A DNA stretch of 64,000 bases from Neocallimastix lanati (nom. inval.) (lineage: Eukaryota; Neocallimastigomycota; Neocallimastigomycetes; Neocallimastigales; Neocallimastigaceae). A program made the position numbers and the translations under genes. Below are positions 26,463 through 46,881 of this stretch, one piece after another. Location of the stretch: positions 374,501-438,500 of the forward strand of contig JACVTC010000015.1 in the NCBI GenBank assembly GCA_016946835.1. The letters run 5' to 3'. Numbering within the stretch: the stretch's first letter is position 1; each line of letters begins with the position of its first letter. The notes under the pieces were generated by a model. That model saw only the letters and a list, made by a program, of their open reading frames with translations. It ran no database searches and was not told the DNA's origin.

Positions 26463-26518
26463 GCCATACAACAAAATACAAATTTTTGTAATAAAAATTT
26501 TCGAAATGCACACTCCCC
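26463..26518 (-). repeat. MULE terminal inverted repeat, right
   Basis: Inverted copy of 9404-9458; reads CATACAACAAAATACAAATT on the plus strand and ends in CACACTCCCC before the TAATATTTA duplication. Confidence 0.9.
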
Positions 26519-26527
26519 TAATATTTA
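26519..26527. repeat. 9-bp target-site duplication of the MULE, right copy
   Basis: TAATATTTA, identical to 9395-9403. Element C LTR sequence resumes immediately after it. Confidence 0.9.
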
Positions 26528-26619
26528 ATTTATAATAAAGTATAAATAAATATACTAATCAAAGTTAAATATACCAAATTATTATTCATTATTTAAGATA
26601 TTTAACTTTATTTCTAACA
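26528..26619 (-). mobile_element. copia element C, 3' LTR, piece 3 of 3
   Basis: Collinear with the inner end of the LTR at 31170-31481 (TATAAATAAATATACTAATC, TATACCAAATTATTATTCATT, ending TTTCTAACA). The three pieces together make one LTR of about 317 bp plus a 26-bp duplication, close to the 312 bp of the other copy. Confidence 0.9.
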
Positions 26620-26625
26620 TTCTCC

Positions 26626-29600
26626 CTAAAGTTTAAGATCCTTAAAGCTAGTGAGAATGTTTTCTCTGAATTTATTCATCAAAGTAGTATTTAAATACTT
26701 TGTAAATCCGTCTGATAAATTATATTCGGATTTAACATATTTCAAATTTATATATTTTTCTTTTATCAACTCCCTTATGCTATGATATCTCAAATCGATA
26801 TGCATAGACTTTGGATTAATTGTTTCGTTTTCGAAGTTATAAATAGCGGCTTTATTGTCAGTATTTATTGTTATACTGTTATTATTCAATCCAAGTTCCT
26901 TAAAAATGTTTCTGTACCAAAGACAATGTCTTGCACATTCATTTATACCATAATATTCGCTTTCTGCGGTAGAAAAGGAAACACAATGTTGGAGTTTAGA
27001 ATACCAACTTGTTGGAGCTGAATTTATTAACATCAAGAATCCTGTAGTAGATCTTCTAGTGTCTTTATCACCACCTAAATCTGCATCTACGTAGACTTTA
27101 AACTCGAGTTTATTATTATCAGGCTTACCTTTTAGATATCAAAAAATTTTTATTACATTATACCAATCTTCATAGGTGGGATCTTTAGATTTTCTTGAAA
27201 GCTCTACTTACTGAAAATAGGATGTTAGGTCTCGTACTTATAGCTAAGTACAATAAGGATCCAATTGCTTGTTTGTATTTTGTAGGATTAAATTTCTTTG
27301 ATTTTAATATATTATTTTCGATTGGAATCATGTTTGAAGTAGGTTTAAATTTGTTTATTTCAAATTTATTTAATATATCTTCTAAATATTTCTTTTTGTA
27401 AAGAGTTCTATCAGAAACAGATTACAAATAACAAATTTTAACACCAAAATAAAAAAAAAACACGTAATAAAAATTCGTTTTTTTAAATAAAATAATCTTT
27501 ATTAATTAAAAAAAATTAAATATCTTTTTGTTATTAACTATCATATAGTCAATAACTAATACATCGATTTAATTATAGAAATTTACATGTATTTATATTT
27601 TTTCATTATTACATTATAATATATTATTTCTATCTAATTTACATATATTACTATTTATTTATAAACAAAATATTTATTAATAATTTTATTAAATAATAAT
27701 TAACTAAACTAAACAATAATTAATTTAATAAACTTTCAACTTATTTACAATAATAATTAAATTCAATAACAACTCATTTATTGTATATTTATTATATAAA
27801 TATTATTAATACTAATGTTTATATATTTACAATTCAAAACTATTTTTGTAAACTATTTAAACTAATTTTAACTATTTAAAACTATTCCGAAATTAATTTT
27901 AAAGTATTTTAAACTAACTAAACTAAATTAACTAAGTTAAATAGAATAACTATTTTAAATAAACTAAACTAAATTAACTAACATAAATAAATTATTTAGA
28001 TTTAAGTTATTATCCAAAATTATTTAAATAATAATTTTTCCTTTATGAAAAGTTTACATAAATTTATAATTAATTTTCATATACGTAAATCATAAATTTA
28101 TGTAATTTTATTACATTAATTAATTATGTAATAATTAATTATTAAAGATTTTATTAATCTTTACACTTTTGGTGTATAAAATAACCATCTTTGCATTTAA
28201 CAAATTTTATACCTATAATATAATCAACTTCACCTACATCAGTTGCTTCAAAATTTTCTTTTATTAAAGATTTTGTTTTATTTACTTCTTCTGAAGTACC
28301 AGCTACAATTATATCATCTACATAAACTGCTAATAAACATTTAATATTATTATTTTCATCTTTCTTGATATATACACAAGGATCACTTAAGAATCTTTTA
28401 AAATTTAATTTTAACAATACCTTATTTAATGTTTCGTTCCACATTCTGCCAGATTGTTTAAGGCCGTATAATGCTTTGTTCAATTTACAGTACCCCTTTT
28501 GATTCATTCCTTCTGGCATATTCATATATATGTCCTCTTCTAATCTAGCGTTCAAATATGCAGCTTTGATATCCATTTGATGAATATCAAATTTATTTTG
28601 TACTGCAATCGCAATAATTGTTTTAAGTGTATCCTGTTTAAGTGTTGGAGAAAATGTATTTTTGTAATCTATTCCATAAACTTGTGTATAACCTTTAGCA
28701 ACTAATCTTGCTTTATACTTCACAATTTTACCGTTAGCATCTCTTTTATGTTTTAGTACCCACCTTGTTGACACAACATTAGCGTTCTTAGGTACTTTAT
28801 CCACAATTGTAAAAAACATTCATCCTTTTCATATTACCTAACTCTTCATCAACGGCTTTTAACCACTTATCTTTATCTTTCATATTAAAGATATCAATAT
28901 AACTAAGTGGTTCAATAAAATCATTTTCATTTGTTGATAGGAGTGCAACTGTATCTAGAATATCTTTTATTTTAAAGGAACATTTTGAAGGATGACTAGT
29001 AATATTATATTCATCACGATAATGATATTTGCGTTTATATCTAGTTTTATTGTTTTTATTTTTATTTTTATTTGGATGTTGTTTATTATCGTCTTTATAC
29101 TTATTTCTATTATTAATATTATCTTCACTTTCAATTTGGTTTATTTCATTAGCATTATCAATATCATTAACGTTTTTATTATTTTCATTGGTTTTATAAT
29201 TTTTCATTTGTTCCTTTGATTTTTGAGAAATTCTTTCAATTTAATAAATAATGAATATCTTTTATTTTATCTAATTTTCTTTTTTTAATTGAATTTGCTT
29301 GTTTTATATCTTTAATTTTATTGATATTATCAATTTTATCATTATCACTTTTATCATTATTACTTTTATCATTATTTTTATTTAAGGTAACACTTTTATT
29401 TAAATTATTATTTATTCGTTTGTTTATATAATTTATTTTGTCCATATAAGTTACGTTATTTTGATAATTATTACTAGCAAATTCTTTATTATTATAGCTA
29501 TACTCACTTCTTAGAGAATGCTTTTCATTTAAATTATTATTATTAAATTTACCTTTATTTAATTCTTCAATTAATTCATTAAAGAATTCACTATTATTTT

Positions 29601-29856
29601 CTTTATTATATATATTTTGTTCATTTAAATTATTTTTATCATTTAAATCTTCTTTGTTTACATCATTTTCTTTGTTTACATTATTTTTATTTTCTTCAAT
29701 TAAATTTTGATTTAAATTATAATTTATAGAATTGACATTTTTATTACTTACATTTAAATTATTAACATCATTGGTTTCTATATTATTATTTATGTTATTA
29801 TTTTTATTATTTGTAAAATTGTTATTTGAATTATAATTATTTAAATCAAAATACAT
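26626..29856 (-). pseudogene. element C pol remnant: linker, reverse transcriptase, RNase H
   Basis: Reading leftward: an Asn-rich linker (29856-29236), the reverse transcriptase entry region (KWLKAVDEELGNM, up to about 28797), a frameshift, then reverse transcriptase (28819-28171) with LVAKGYTQVYGIDY, MDIKAAYLNARLEEDIY, NKALYGLKQSGRMW and catalytic VYVDDIIV. A solo LTR splits the frame after the FIHQK motif; pol resumes at 27391 with KYLEDILNKFE. RNase H follows with at least one in-frame stop near 27140, VDADLGGDKDTRRSTTGF, FSTAESEYYG and NTDNKAA. No protease or integrase sequence was found, so an internal deletion is likely. Confidence 0.85.
27397..28165 (-). mobile_element. solo LTR in element C pol
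   Basis: 769-bp non-coding block with termini TGTAAAG and CTTTACA (perfect 7-bp inverted ends) flanked by the 5-bp duplication CTTTT (27392-27396 and 28166-28170). Removing it and one duplication rejoins the conserved copia motif between reverse transcriptase and RNase H. Unlike the LTRs of A, B and C, so from a fourth copia-like family. Confidence 0.9.
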
Positions 29857-30908
29857 TATTTGATAAATTTGAATTATTTAAATTATTTTTATTTCTTTCG
29901 ATAATTAAATTATTTTTATTTATGTAATTATTGTGAGTTTCCAAATCCTGTATATTTTTATTATTAAAATTCTGTTTATTTCCTTTCGATACGTCTTCAT
30001 TAACTTTCATGTTGTATATATTATTTCCTTTACATCCCGGGAATTCATTTCCTAAATTCTGATTTAAATTATTATTTAAATTTAAATCATTTAAATTATT
30101 AATTTTAATTAAATTGTTAGTATTATAAGTTTCTTTATTCCCATTATGAAAATTTATATTATTTTCTTTTTGGAAATAAATATTATTATTATCATTTTCA
30201 TTTATTTCAGTAAGGTTGTTTTTATTATTATTATTTAAATTTAATGATAAATCATTAAATTCATGATTTGAATGTAAATTATTAAATCGGTAATTTAAGT
30301 TGTAATTTATTTGAAAAATTTTTATTATTATTTTTTCTTGATCACTTTTTAAACTTCGTAAATACTTTAATCTTGGAATAGTCTTTTTTAATTGCTCACA
30401 ACATTTCTTCCAGTCATCTTGGTATGATATTACATTGGTTAATTGAACAATGTCGCTGGGTAGTGCATTATATAAATAATTAAATTTTCTTTCGTCACTT
30501 GACTCACCTAGTTCTTCTAACTTGTCAATTGTATTTATTAATTTGGAAAGAAATATTCCAAAATCATCATTTATATTGTATTTTAAAGTATTCAACTTTT
30601 TGACTGTTTCTAATTTTATTTCTTCGTTGTTCTTTACAAAAAGTCCTTGTAAGTGGTTCCAAACTTCGTAAGCGGTTTTATTCTTAAAATCTATTGTACT
30701 TTTGGTTTTATCATCAAGATTGGTACTGATTAAAAATTTTGTTTTGTTATCGTTTTTAATCATTTCATCAGTGACATCTTCGGCATAGTAATATTTAGTT
30801 GAACCTCTGACTTTCTTACAATGGCCCTTCTTATAGTCAGGCGAATTTTCGGTGATCATCTTCATATATATGATCATCTAAACCTTTAGATGTTAACATG
30901 AGATCCAT
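29846..30908 (-). pseudogene. element C gag remnant
   Basis: The first in-frame ATG is at 30908 (MDLMLTSKGLDDHIYEDD), but frame-compatible sequence without a stop extends to about 30990 and includes YYPLWASE, typical of copia gag before the first helix. The frame breaks near 30850 and continues in the frame that includes AEDVTDEMIKND, TAYEVWNHLQGLF and LPSDIVQLTNV. It is followed by an Asn/Leu-rich tail instead of a CCHC knuckle. Gag was probably about 340 residues. Not functional as it stands. Confidence 0.8.
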
Positions 30909-31154
30909 TTCTGAGGCCCACAATGGATAGTAGCTCGGAGTGTGTTCTCTTTTGGTAGCAGCAGTGTTAACTACGTTAATTGAATTATCTTCCTTTTTTT
31001 TTTTGATTTTTATGTTGAATGTAATTTAAATTTTAAATTTTAATTTTCTAAATTTGAAATTTCAAAATTAATTTAATTTTTAAATTTCGGTAAAAATGTT
31101 TTTTAATGCTTTATTAATAATCGTTTAGTTATTATGGTAAGATTATTGAGTTGA

Positions 31155-31169
31155 TTGAGACTCTTAATC
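31155..31169 (-). promoter_or_regulatory. element C primer binding site
   Basis: On the minus strand GATTAAGAGTCTCAA follows the LTR, the same tRNA-Lys(CUU) anticodon-arm complement as in elements A and B. Confidence 0.7.
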
Positions 31170-31481
31170 TATTAAAAATTTATATTTTTAATTTTAGAAT
31201 GTGTGATCACTTTATTAATTATATATAATCATTATTATATTTTTGTTGAAGGTTATTATTAATTTTAATTATATGATTATAATCATTTACATTTCTTAAA
31301 AATTTAATTTAACTTTATTTGTTTATACATGTAAAACTCTGATGTATATCAGGCATGCGCCTCATTCATTTACATAACATACATATTTAATTTATAATTA
31401 AGTATAAATAAATATACTAATCTAAGTTAAATATACCAAATTATTATTCATTATTTAAGATATTAAACTTTATTTCTAACA
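31170..31481 (-). mobile_element. copia element C, 5' LTR
   Basis: 312 bp; on the minus strand begins TGTTAGAAATAAAG and ends TTTTTAATA. Followed at 31482 by TTTTC. Several substitutions and small indels against the other copy show that it is older than elements A and B. Confidence 0.9.
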
Positions 31482-31989
31482 TTTTCTTTTGGTACAAAAT
31501 AAATCACATTTCATTTCATTGGATAAAAACAACGAATCGTCATTTAAAATAATATTGTATTAAATATTAAGAAAATATAATTTAGGTGTAAAATATACTA
31601 AAACAAATAATAATAGAGTAGTAATAACATAACTACTATAATTTATATAAATTAAAAAAATTTATTAATAATGTTTTCCTTTTAATTGTTGAACCATATT
31701 GATATATATATTGAACAAGTACATAGTTAAAAGTATATCTAAATCTTTAGATATTATAGTTTTTAATATATTTTATTATAATTAATTATATATTTTTTAT
31801 TTTGGTGTACTGATTTCTTTTCCTATTTACTTTTATAAATTTAAAAATATATATAAGAACATAAAATATAATAGGGTTTAATAATAAAATCTTTTAAAAA
31901 AGAATCCTTCTAACATAAATAATCTTTTAATTTTTTGGATTATTACTAAACTAAAATTAAATAAACAGATTTCGTTTATATACAATGAA

Positions 31990-32059
<70 letters not shown>

Positions 32060-32260
32060 AAAATAAAAATAAATAAATAAATAAATAAAAAATAAAAATA
32101 AATAAATAAATAAATAAATATTATATTTAAATACGATTATACTTTTATATTTAAAAATTGCTTTTAAATAAATAAGAGAATAATTTAACAAATAATATAT
32201 AAGTAATTTAAAAAAAAAAAATAATAAATAAATAATAATAGTAAAAGAAAGATAAACAAT
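31482..32260. other. AT-rich spacer and hydrolase 5' flank
   Basis: No gene found. Holds an (AAAT)n microsatellite at 31986-32119 and A-rich sequence just before the hydrolase start. Confidence 0.6.
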
Positions 32261-32926
32261 ATGTTCATAAAAGTTAACAACATAAATTTATTTTACGAAG
32301 TTAAAGGGGAAGGTCAACCTTTAATAATGGTTCATGGTAATAGTGAAGACCATAGTATCTTTCTTGAAGCAAGTGAAGTACTCAAAGAATATTACAAAGT
32401 TTACTTGATAGATTCTCGTAGTCATGGTCAAAGTGAAAAAGTTAAAGAATTACACTATGATGATATGGCTAATGATGTTGTTGCTTTTATTGAGGAATTA
32501 GACTTAAAAGATGTCGTTTATTTTGGATTTTCGGATGGTGGCATTATTGGTTTATTAACTGCTTTAAAAACTGATAGAATTTCAAGACTTTTTCCTTGTG
32601 GTGCTAATCTTACGCCAAATGGTATGAGCACTAAAATTAAAATCCTTATTAAACTTTTCTATTTCTTTAGTAGAAATGATAAAATGAAATTAATGTTAAA
32701 TGAACCAAATATTAAACCAGAATCTCTTAAAGCTATCAATATTCCAGTTACTGTTATTGTTGGTGAAAATGATCTTGTTAGTTCGGAAGAAACTCAACAA
32801 ATAGTTGATAATATTCCAAATGCTAAATTAAGAAAAGTTTCTGGTGGTGGTCATGCTAGTTATGTTGTTCATAAAACTGTTATTGCAGATATTATTCTTG
32901 AAGAATCTTGTAAAAGAGAAGAATAA
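32261..32926 (+). CDS. alpha/beta hydrolase, intronless, bacterial-like
   Basis: 221-residue alpha/beta-fold hydrolase. Catalytic triad is readable: nucleophile Ser91 in GFSDGG, acid Asp171 in VIVGENDLV, His198 in SGGGHASYV; the oxyanion-hole strand is IMVHGNSED (22-30), followed by the usual DSRSHGQS turn (51-58). No signal peptide or membrane helix, so probably cytosolic. The cap region is short, giving a compact enzyme like small bacterial esterase or hydrolase members; the substrate cannot be told from sequence. It is a single exon with a short A-rich leader, in contrast to the intron-rich helicase and the nine-exon gene nearby. Horizontal transfer from gut bacteria is common in anaerobic fungi and would fit, but is not shown here. 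Start is the first ATG and begins the first beta strand. Confidence 0.85.
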   Translation: MFIKVNNINLFYEVKGEGQPLIMVHGNSEDHSIFLEASEVLKEYYKVYLIDSRSHGQSEKVKELHYDDMANDVVAFIEELDLKDVVYFGFSDGGIIGLLTALKTDRISRLFPCGANLTPNGMSTKIKILIKLFYFFSRNDKMKLMLNEPNIKPESLKAINIPVTVIVGENDLVSSEETQQIVDNIPNAKLRKVSGGGHASYVVHKTVIADIILEESCKREE

Positions 32927-33357
32927 AAAGTTAGTAAAAATACATTCATAAATATTTTTTTAAAAAAAGTGTTAAAATTATAATTAGTAAGTTTTAAAAT
33001 TTTTAATACAATTATAATTTTAATCCAATATATTTGATACAATAATAATTAAATAACTAGTAAACCTATTAATAATTAAATAAAGAATAATAATATAAAA
33101 AGAATTATAAATAAATATTTGTATTTAATTTATTTAAGAATATATTATTTAGTGTGTAGTGTGTTAATTCTCTGTCTTTTTGTCCCAAAATAATCCAAAA
33201 TTATCGACTTTACAACTGCTCGTACCACTCTGTCATTTTTATTTTAATTTTATTTTAATTATTTTATTTTAATTATTTTATTTTATTTTTTTATTTTATT
33301 TTTTTATTTATTTATTTTATTTTATCTAATTTATTATAATTTTATAATTTTTTCTTT

Positions 33358-33394
<37 letters not shown>

Positions 33395-33592
33395 TATTAT
33401 AATTTTATTATAATTTTATATATGTATATAGTATATTTCTATTTTCTGATTATAGCTATATGCTATATCATATTTTCTATTATTTGTTATTGTCATATTT
33501 GATATTATAAATTTATCAAAAAATAACAACATTAAAATTGCAGTTGCTTTAATAGATACTTAATTTATATTTGAAAACAAAACAAAACAAAA

Positions 33593-33636
<44 letters not shown>

Positions 33637-33902
33637 ACATATATTTATATATTTAGGTTTTTGTATCTTAAAATTATGATTAACATTGTGAAGTCAAAAT
33701 TAATTATTATACTTCAGTATAATAATGCCCTTGTGAAGTCTTACAAATATTAATTAAATGAAACTAGAATATATTATACCATTATTTTATTTTATTTTGT
33801 GTTTTATTTTTTGTTTATTTTTTTTATCTTTTTTTTTTTATTATTTTATTACATGTATTTTATCAAATATTTAATTAATAAAGATGAAACAAATTTGCTG
33901 CC

Positions 33903-33973
<71 letters not shown>

Positions 33974-34141
33974 AGGTTTATTTCAAATATAAATATTTAA
34001 ATAAAATTTTAATTATTTTTTATGAGTTGCAATAAATAATTTTTCATTTCTATTAATTTTTTAATTTTTTAATTGTGTTAAATATATAATAACTTAAATT
34101 AATCCCAAAATAATAAATAATTTTTATAGAACTGTTAAAAC
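32927..34141. other. AT-rich spacer with homopolymer tracts
   Basis: No gene. Notable tracts: a T-run at about 33361-33389, an A-run at about 33595-33630 and a 55-bp A-run at about 33906-33960. One complex patch, about 33150-33235, has no coding potential that I can see. Confidence 0.6.
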
Positions 34142-34297
34142 TTAACTAGATTGAGCTAATTTTCTTAATAATTCAGCATTAACCGGTCCCGTTTCATCAA
34201 CTAATTTAGAAAATTCAGTTTTATCTGTTGGTGTCAAACTACCATCTTCAAGTGTTTCATATAATAAATTTGATGGTTTATCATATTCAAGAATATT
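34142..34297 (-). pseudogene. ABCC (MRP)-type ABC transporter, C-terminal fragment
   Basis: A 51-codon minus-strand frame with an upstream stop at 34298-34300 and ending TAA at 34142. It reads ILEYDKPSNLL at the start and FSKLVDETGPVNAELLRKLA near the end, which is the segment downstream of the H-loop in the second ATP-binding domain of ABCC exporters and their conserved C-terminal helix. Codon use and the preserved frame suggest recent origin. No acceptor AG lies at its start and no upstream exons (Walker A/B, signature, membrane domains) were found within the next 3 kb, so it is an orphan fragment or a last exon cut off from its gene. Confidence 0.65.
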
Positions 34298-34891
34298 TTA
34301 AATTTTTTTCTGTATTTTATATTACAAATATAAATTAACTCTAAATACTCCATCGTTTAATTTAATACGATTATGTTATATTATTATTTTTATTTATTAT
34401 TTCATATCATTTTAATGTTTTATAAAAAATTATTTAAAAATTTTTCTAATATTAATATTTTTTCATATCATACTTTATAATAAAAAATTACCTTTATAAA
34501 AATGTAAAGAGTAAATATTCTTTCAATAAATATATGTACTATAATATAATTAATAATTAATATTTTTATTAAAGTACAAAAGAAATAATTAATGTCATTT
34601 AAAATAATTAATAATAAATATATATATACATATAAATCTATATATATATTATATTCAACAATAATTAAAAAGTGTATATTATTATTATTATTTAAATATC
34701 TAAAAAAATTTTTTAATATTCTCTCTAAGCAGAAAGGAAAAAAAAAATTATTATTATTATAAAAATGGATTTAAAAATTTAAAATAATTTTATTCCTTTT
34801 TTTTTTTTAAAAAAAAAATAAATTATATTTTTTTGAAAATTTTTTACACTATCTATACAGATAGATGGACAAATAGAAAAATAAAATGTTA

Positions 34892-34895
34892 ATAT

Positions 34896-34962
<67 letters not shown>

Positions 34963-34972
34963 TGTATTTATG
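34892..34972. repeat. (TTTA)n microsatellite
   Basis: About 20 tetramer units, pure except near the right end. Confidence 0.9.
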
Positions 34973-35759
34973 TACTTTATTTATTTTGTTTATTGTTATA
35001 AATAGTTCAATTATAAAAAATACAATAAAATACAATATTAATATATTGTATTGATCCAAATAAAAAAATAAAGACAGCAAAAAAATATAGTTAGTAAATA
35101 ATTATATTTTATTTAAAATTTTATTTGGTCAAATTCTTAATGGATTATTTTACATTATTTAGATAATCAAGCTATTTATATACAAATGCTAATATGGCTT
35201 GATGTCACATACATTGCATATTTACATTATATTCAAAAATAATTAAATATATTTAAATGTTATTAATCTAATAATTTTAAATATTTTTATTTATAAAACA
35301 TTACTTTTATAAATAATTAATTATAATATTATAGTAGTCATATTAATTTTTAGAAATAAAATACTATTTTTTAGTAGTTTATTATTACTTTTTTTTTTTA
35401 GTGATAAAATCCAATCATATTTTAAGACAAGGAACGAAATCATCCATTTTTATTTTATTTTAATTTTATTTTATTTTTTTTATAAATTACAAAAAAAAAA
35501 AAAAAAAAAAATTTTTTTGGCTTCATTTTTAAATTTTGTCAAAAAAATAAAAAAAAATAAAAAAAAAAAAATAAAAAAAATATAAAAAGAATTATAATAA
35601 AAAAATGTTTTTTATACTTAATTGTTTATTTTTCAAAATAAAAAAAAATTTTTAAGAAAAAAAATTTTTTATTTATTTATTTTCTAAAAAATTAAAAATA
35701 AAGCCAATTTTTTTTTTTTTTTTTTATTTTTATTTTTTAATCATATACTAATTTTTATT

Positions 35760-35876
35760 AATTAAAATATTAATACTATTATATAAAACTAAATAAAATT
35801 AAAATATTAATACTATTATATAAAACTAAATAAAATTAAAATATTAATACTATTATATAAAACTAAATAAAATTAA
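35760..35876. repeat. 37-bp tandem repeat, three copies
   Basis: Unit containing ATTAAAATATTAATACTATT and ATATAAAACTAAATAAA, three perfect or near-perfect copies. Confidence 0.9.
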
Positions 35877-37171
35877 AAGATAAAATATTATTTATTAAAT
35901 AATAATTATTATACACTTACATATATATAAGTATAGGAAAAAAAAAATGTTTTATATAAAAATTGAAAATGGTAACAATAAATAATATCAATATTATATG
36001 AAATAAATTTAATAATGTTGACCTTATCTATCATTTTTTGAGTGCCCATTCATAGGTAGATGAATTTTTTTTTTTTATTTTTATTTTTATTTTATTATTT
36101 TTTTTTTTAGGAAATACTAAAAAAAAATAAATTAAATAAATGTATAAGATAAACCAATGTATATATCAAAAGTTGTCTTAAAGAAGTATGTTTACATAAA
36201 CAAAATATGAATCTTGGAATCGAGAGATTAATAATAAAAAAAGAATAAAAAAGAATTTCAGCAATATTGGATTTTTATTATTTTAATAATAAAAATAATA
36301 AATAAATTACAATAAAGTTATTTATAATTAAAAAAAAATACTAATCATTGTCAAAAAAATAATTTATGAGAATATTATTAACAAGGAAACATTTTAATTA
36401 AAATAAATGGAAATCAACTATTTGAAAGATAAAAATATGTATATATATAAAACATATAATAAATTAAGAAATATCAGGAGTTATTCGTTGCATTAAGATT
36501 AACAGTATTGGAATATTGATTCAATATATAACATCAGAAAAAAGGTTTGTATTTTTATGATTATTTTATTATTATTATATAATATAATATAATATATTAT
36601 AGTATGATTAATTATTTATATTTAAATATAAAGTAATATATAAGTAATTAAATATATGTAATATATTTATTTAAAATTATTTATATTAAAAATGTAAAAT
36701 ACATTCATATATTATATTATAATAAATAATATAATATGAGATTTATATATGATATATAATAAATAAAAGAAATATATAAAAAATAATAAGAAGATATTAA
36801 TATAATTTATATATTATTTATTATTTATTTATTTATTTTTTGAATTGTATTTCTGTATTAATTATTGTAAATATATTATCTAATATTAATATAATATTAT
36901 TCATACATCAAATAATAGCAATATTATATTATATTCTATTTGATAATATCTTATTTAATTATTAAATTAAATATATAAAATAAATATATTAAATATTTAT
37001 TATTCATTTTTTTTTTTTTTATTTTATTTTAATTTTATTTTATTTCTTATATTTTCCATTGACAAATATAAATTTATTTTTTCTATTTAATTTTTAATTT
37101 AATTTTTGTTTTTTGTTTATTTATTTTCTTTACGTTAACATTGTTATATAAAAATTATTTTTTAAGTAGGC

Positions 37172-37203
<32 letters not shown>

Positions 37204-37462
37204 GAAAAATTTATTATTAACATATTTATAATAATTTAATCCGAAGGAAGAATATAATTGAAAATAATAATGCCTTTATTTTTTTTTTTTAAAAAAAAAA
37301 TAAAATAAAAAAATAACACTAGAAAAGAAAAAGAAAAAGAAATATAATAATTATTACAAATATACATTTATATTTATATTTATTTCATTATTATTATGAT
37401 TGAAGACTAAACAAATAAACACGCAAGTAAATATGCAAGTAAACAAAAATTAAAAAAAAAAA

Positions 37463-46881
<9,419 letters not shown>

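Larger units (their letters stand above)
9404..26518 (-). mobile_element. MULE DNA transposon (17.1 kb including nested copia A and B)
   Basis: Terminal inverted repeats of about 55 bp: the left end GGGGGTGTGTCATTTCG and the inverted right end GGGGAGTGTGCATTTCG, both followed by AAAATTTTTATTACA and then AAATTTGTATTTTGTTGTAT, with one mismatch and small end differences. A 9-bp direct duplication flanks it. Inside are two large tandem arrays, a MULE transposase gene on the minus strand and, between 14930 and 26376, two nested copia elements. Removing these and one AATTG copy leaves a MULE of about 5.66 kb. It is inserted in the 3' LTR of copia element C. Confidence 0.9.
26620..31169 (-). mobile_element. 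copia element C internal region (old, decayed, minus strand)
   Basis: Lies between the two element C LTRs. On the minus strand: primer site next to 31170, gag, Asn-rich linker, reverse transcriptase, RNase H and a polypurine tract (TTTAGGGAGAA) before the 3' LTR. It contains a solo LTR, frameshifts and stops, and lacks zinc knuckle, protease and integrase. Confidence 0.9.
34301..37462. other. AT-rich spacer with small tandem repeats
   Basis: No gene supported on either strand. Contains a (TTTA)n microsatellite (34892-34972) and a 37-bp repeat (35760-35876). The segment just before 37463 is A-rich and probably the leader of the nine-exon gene. Confidence 0.55.
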
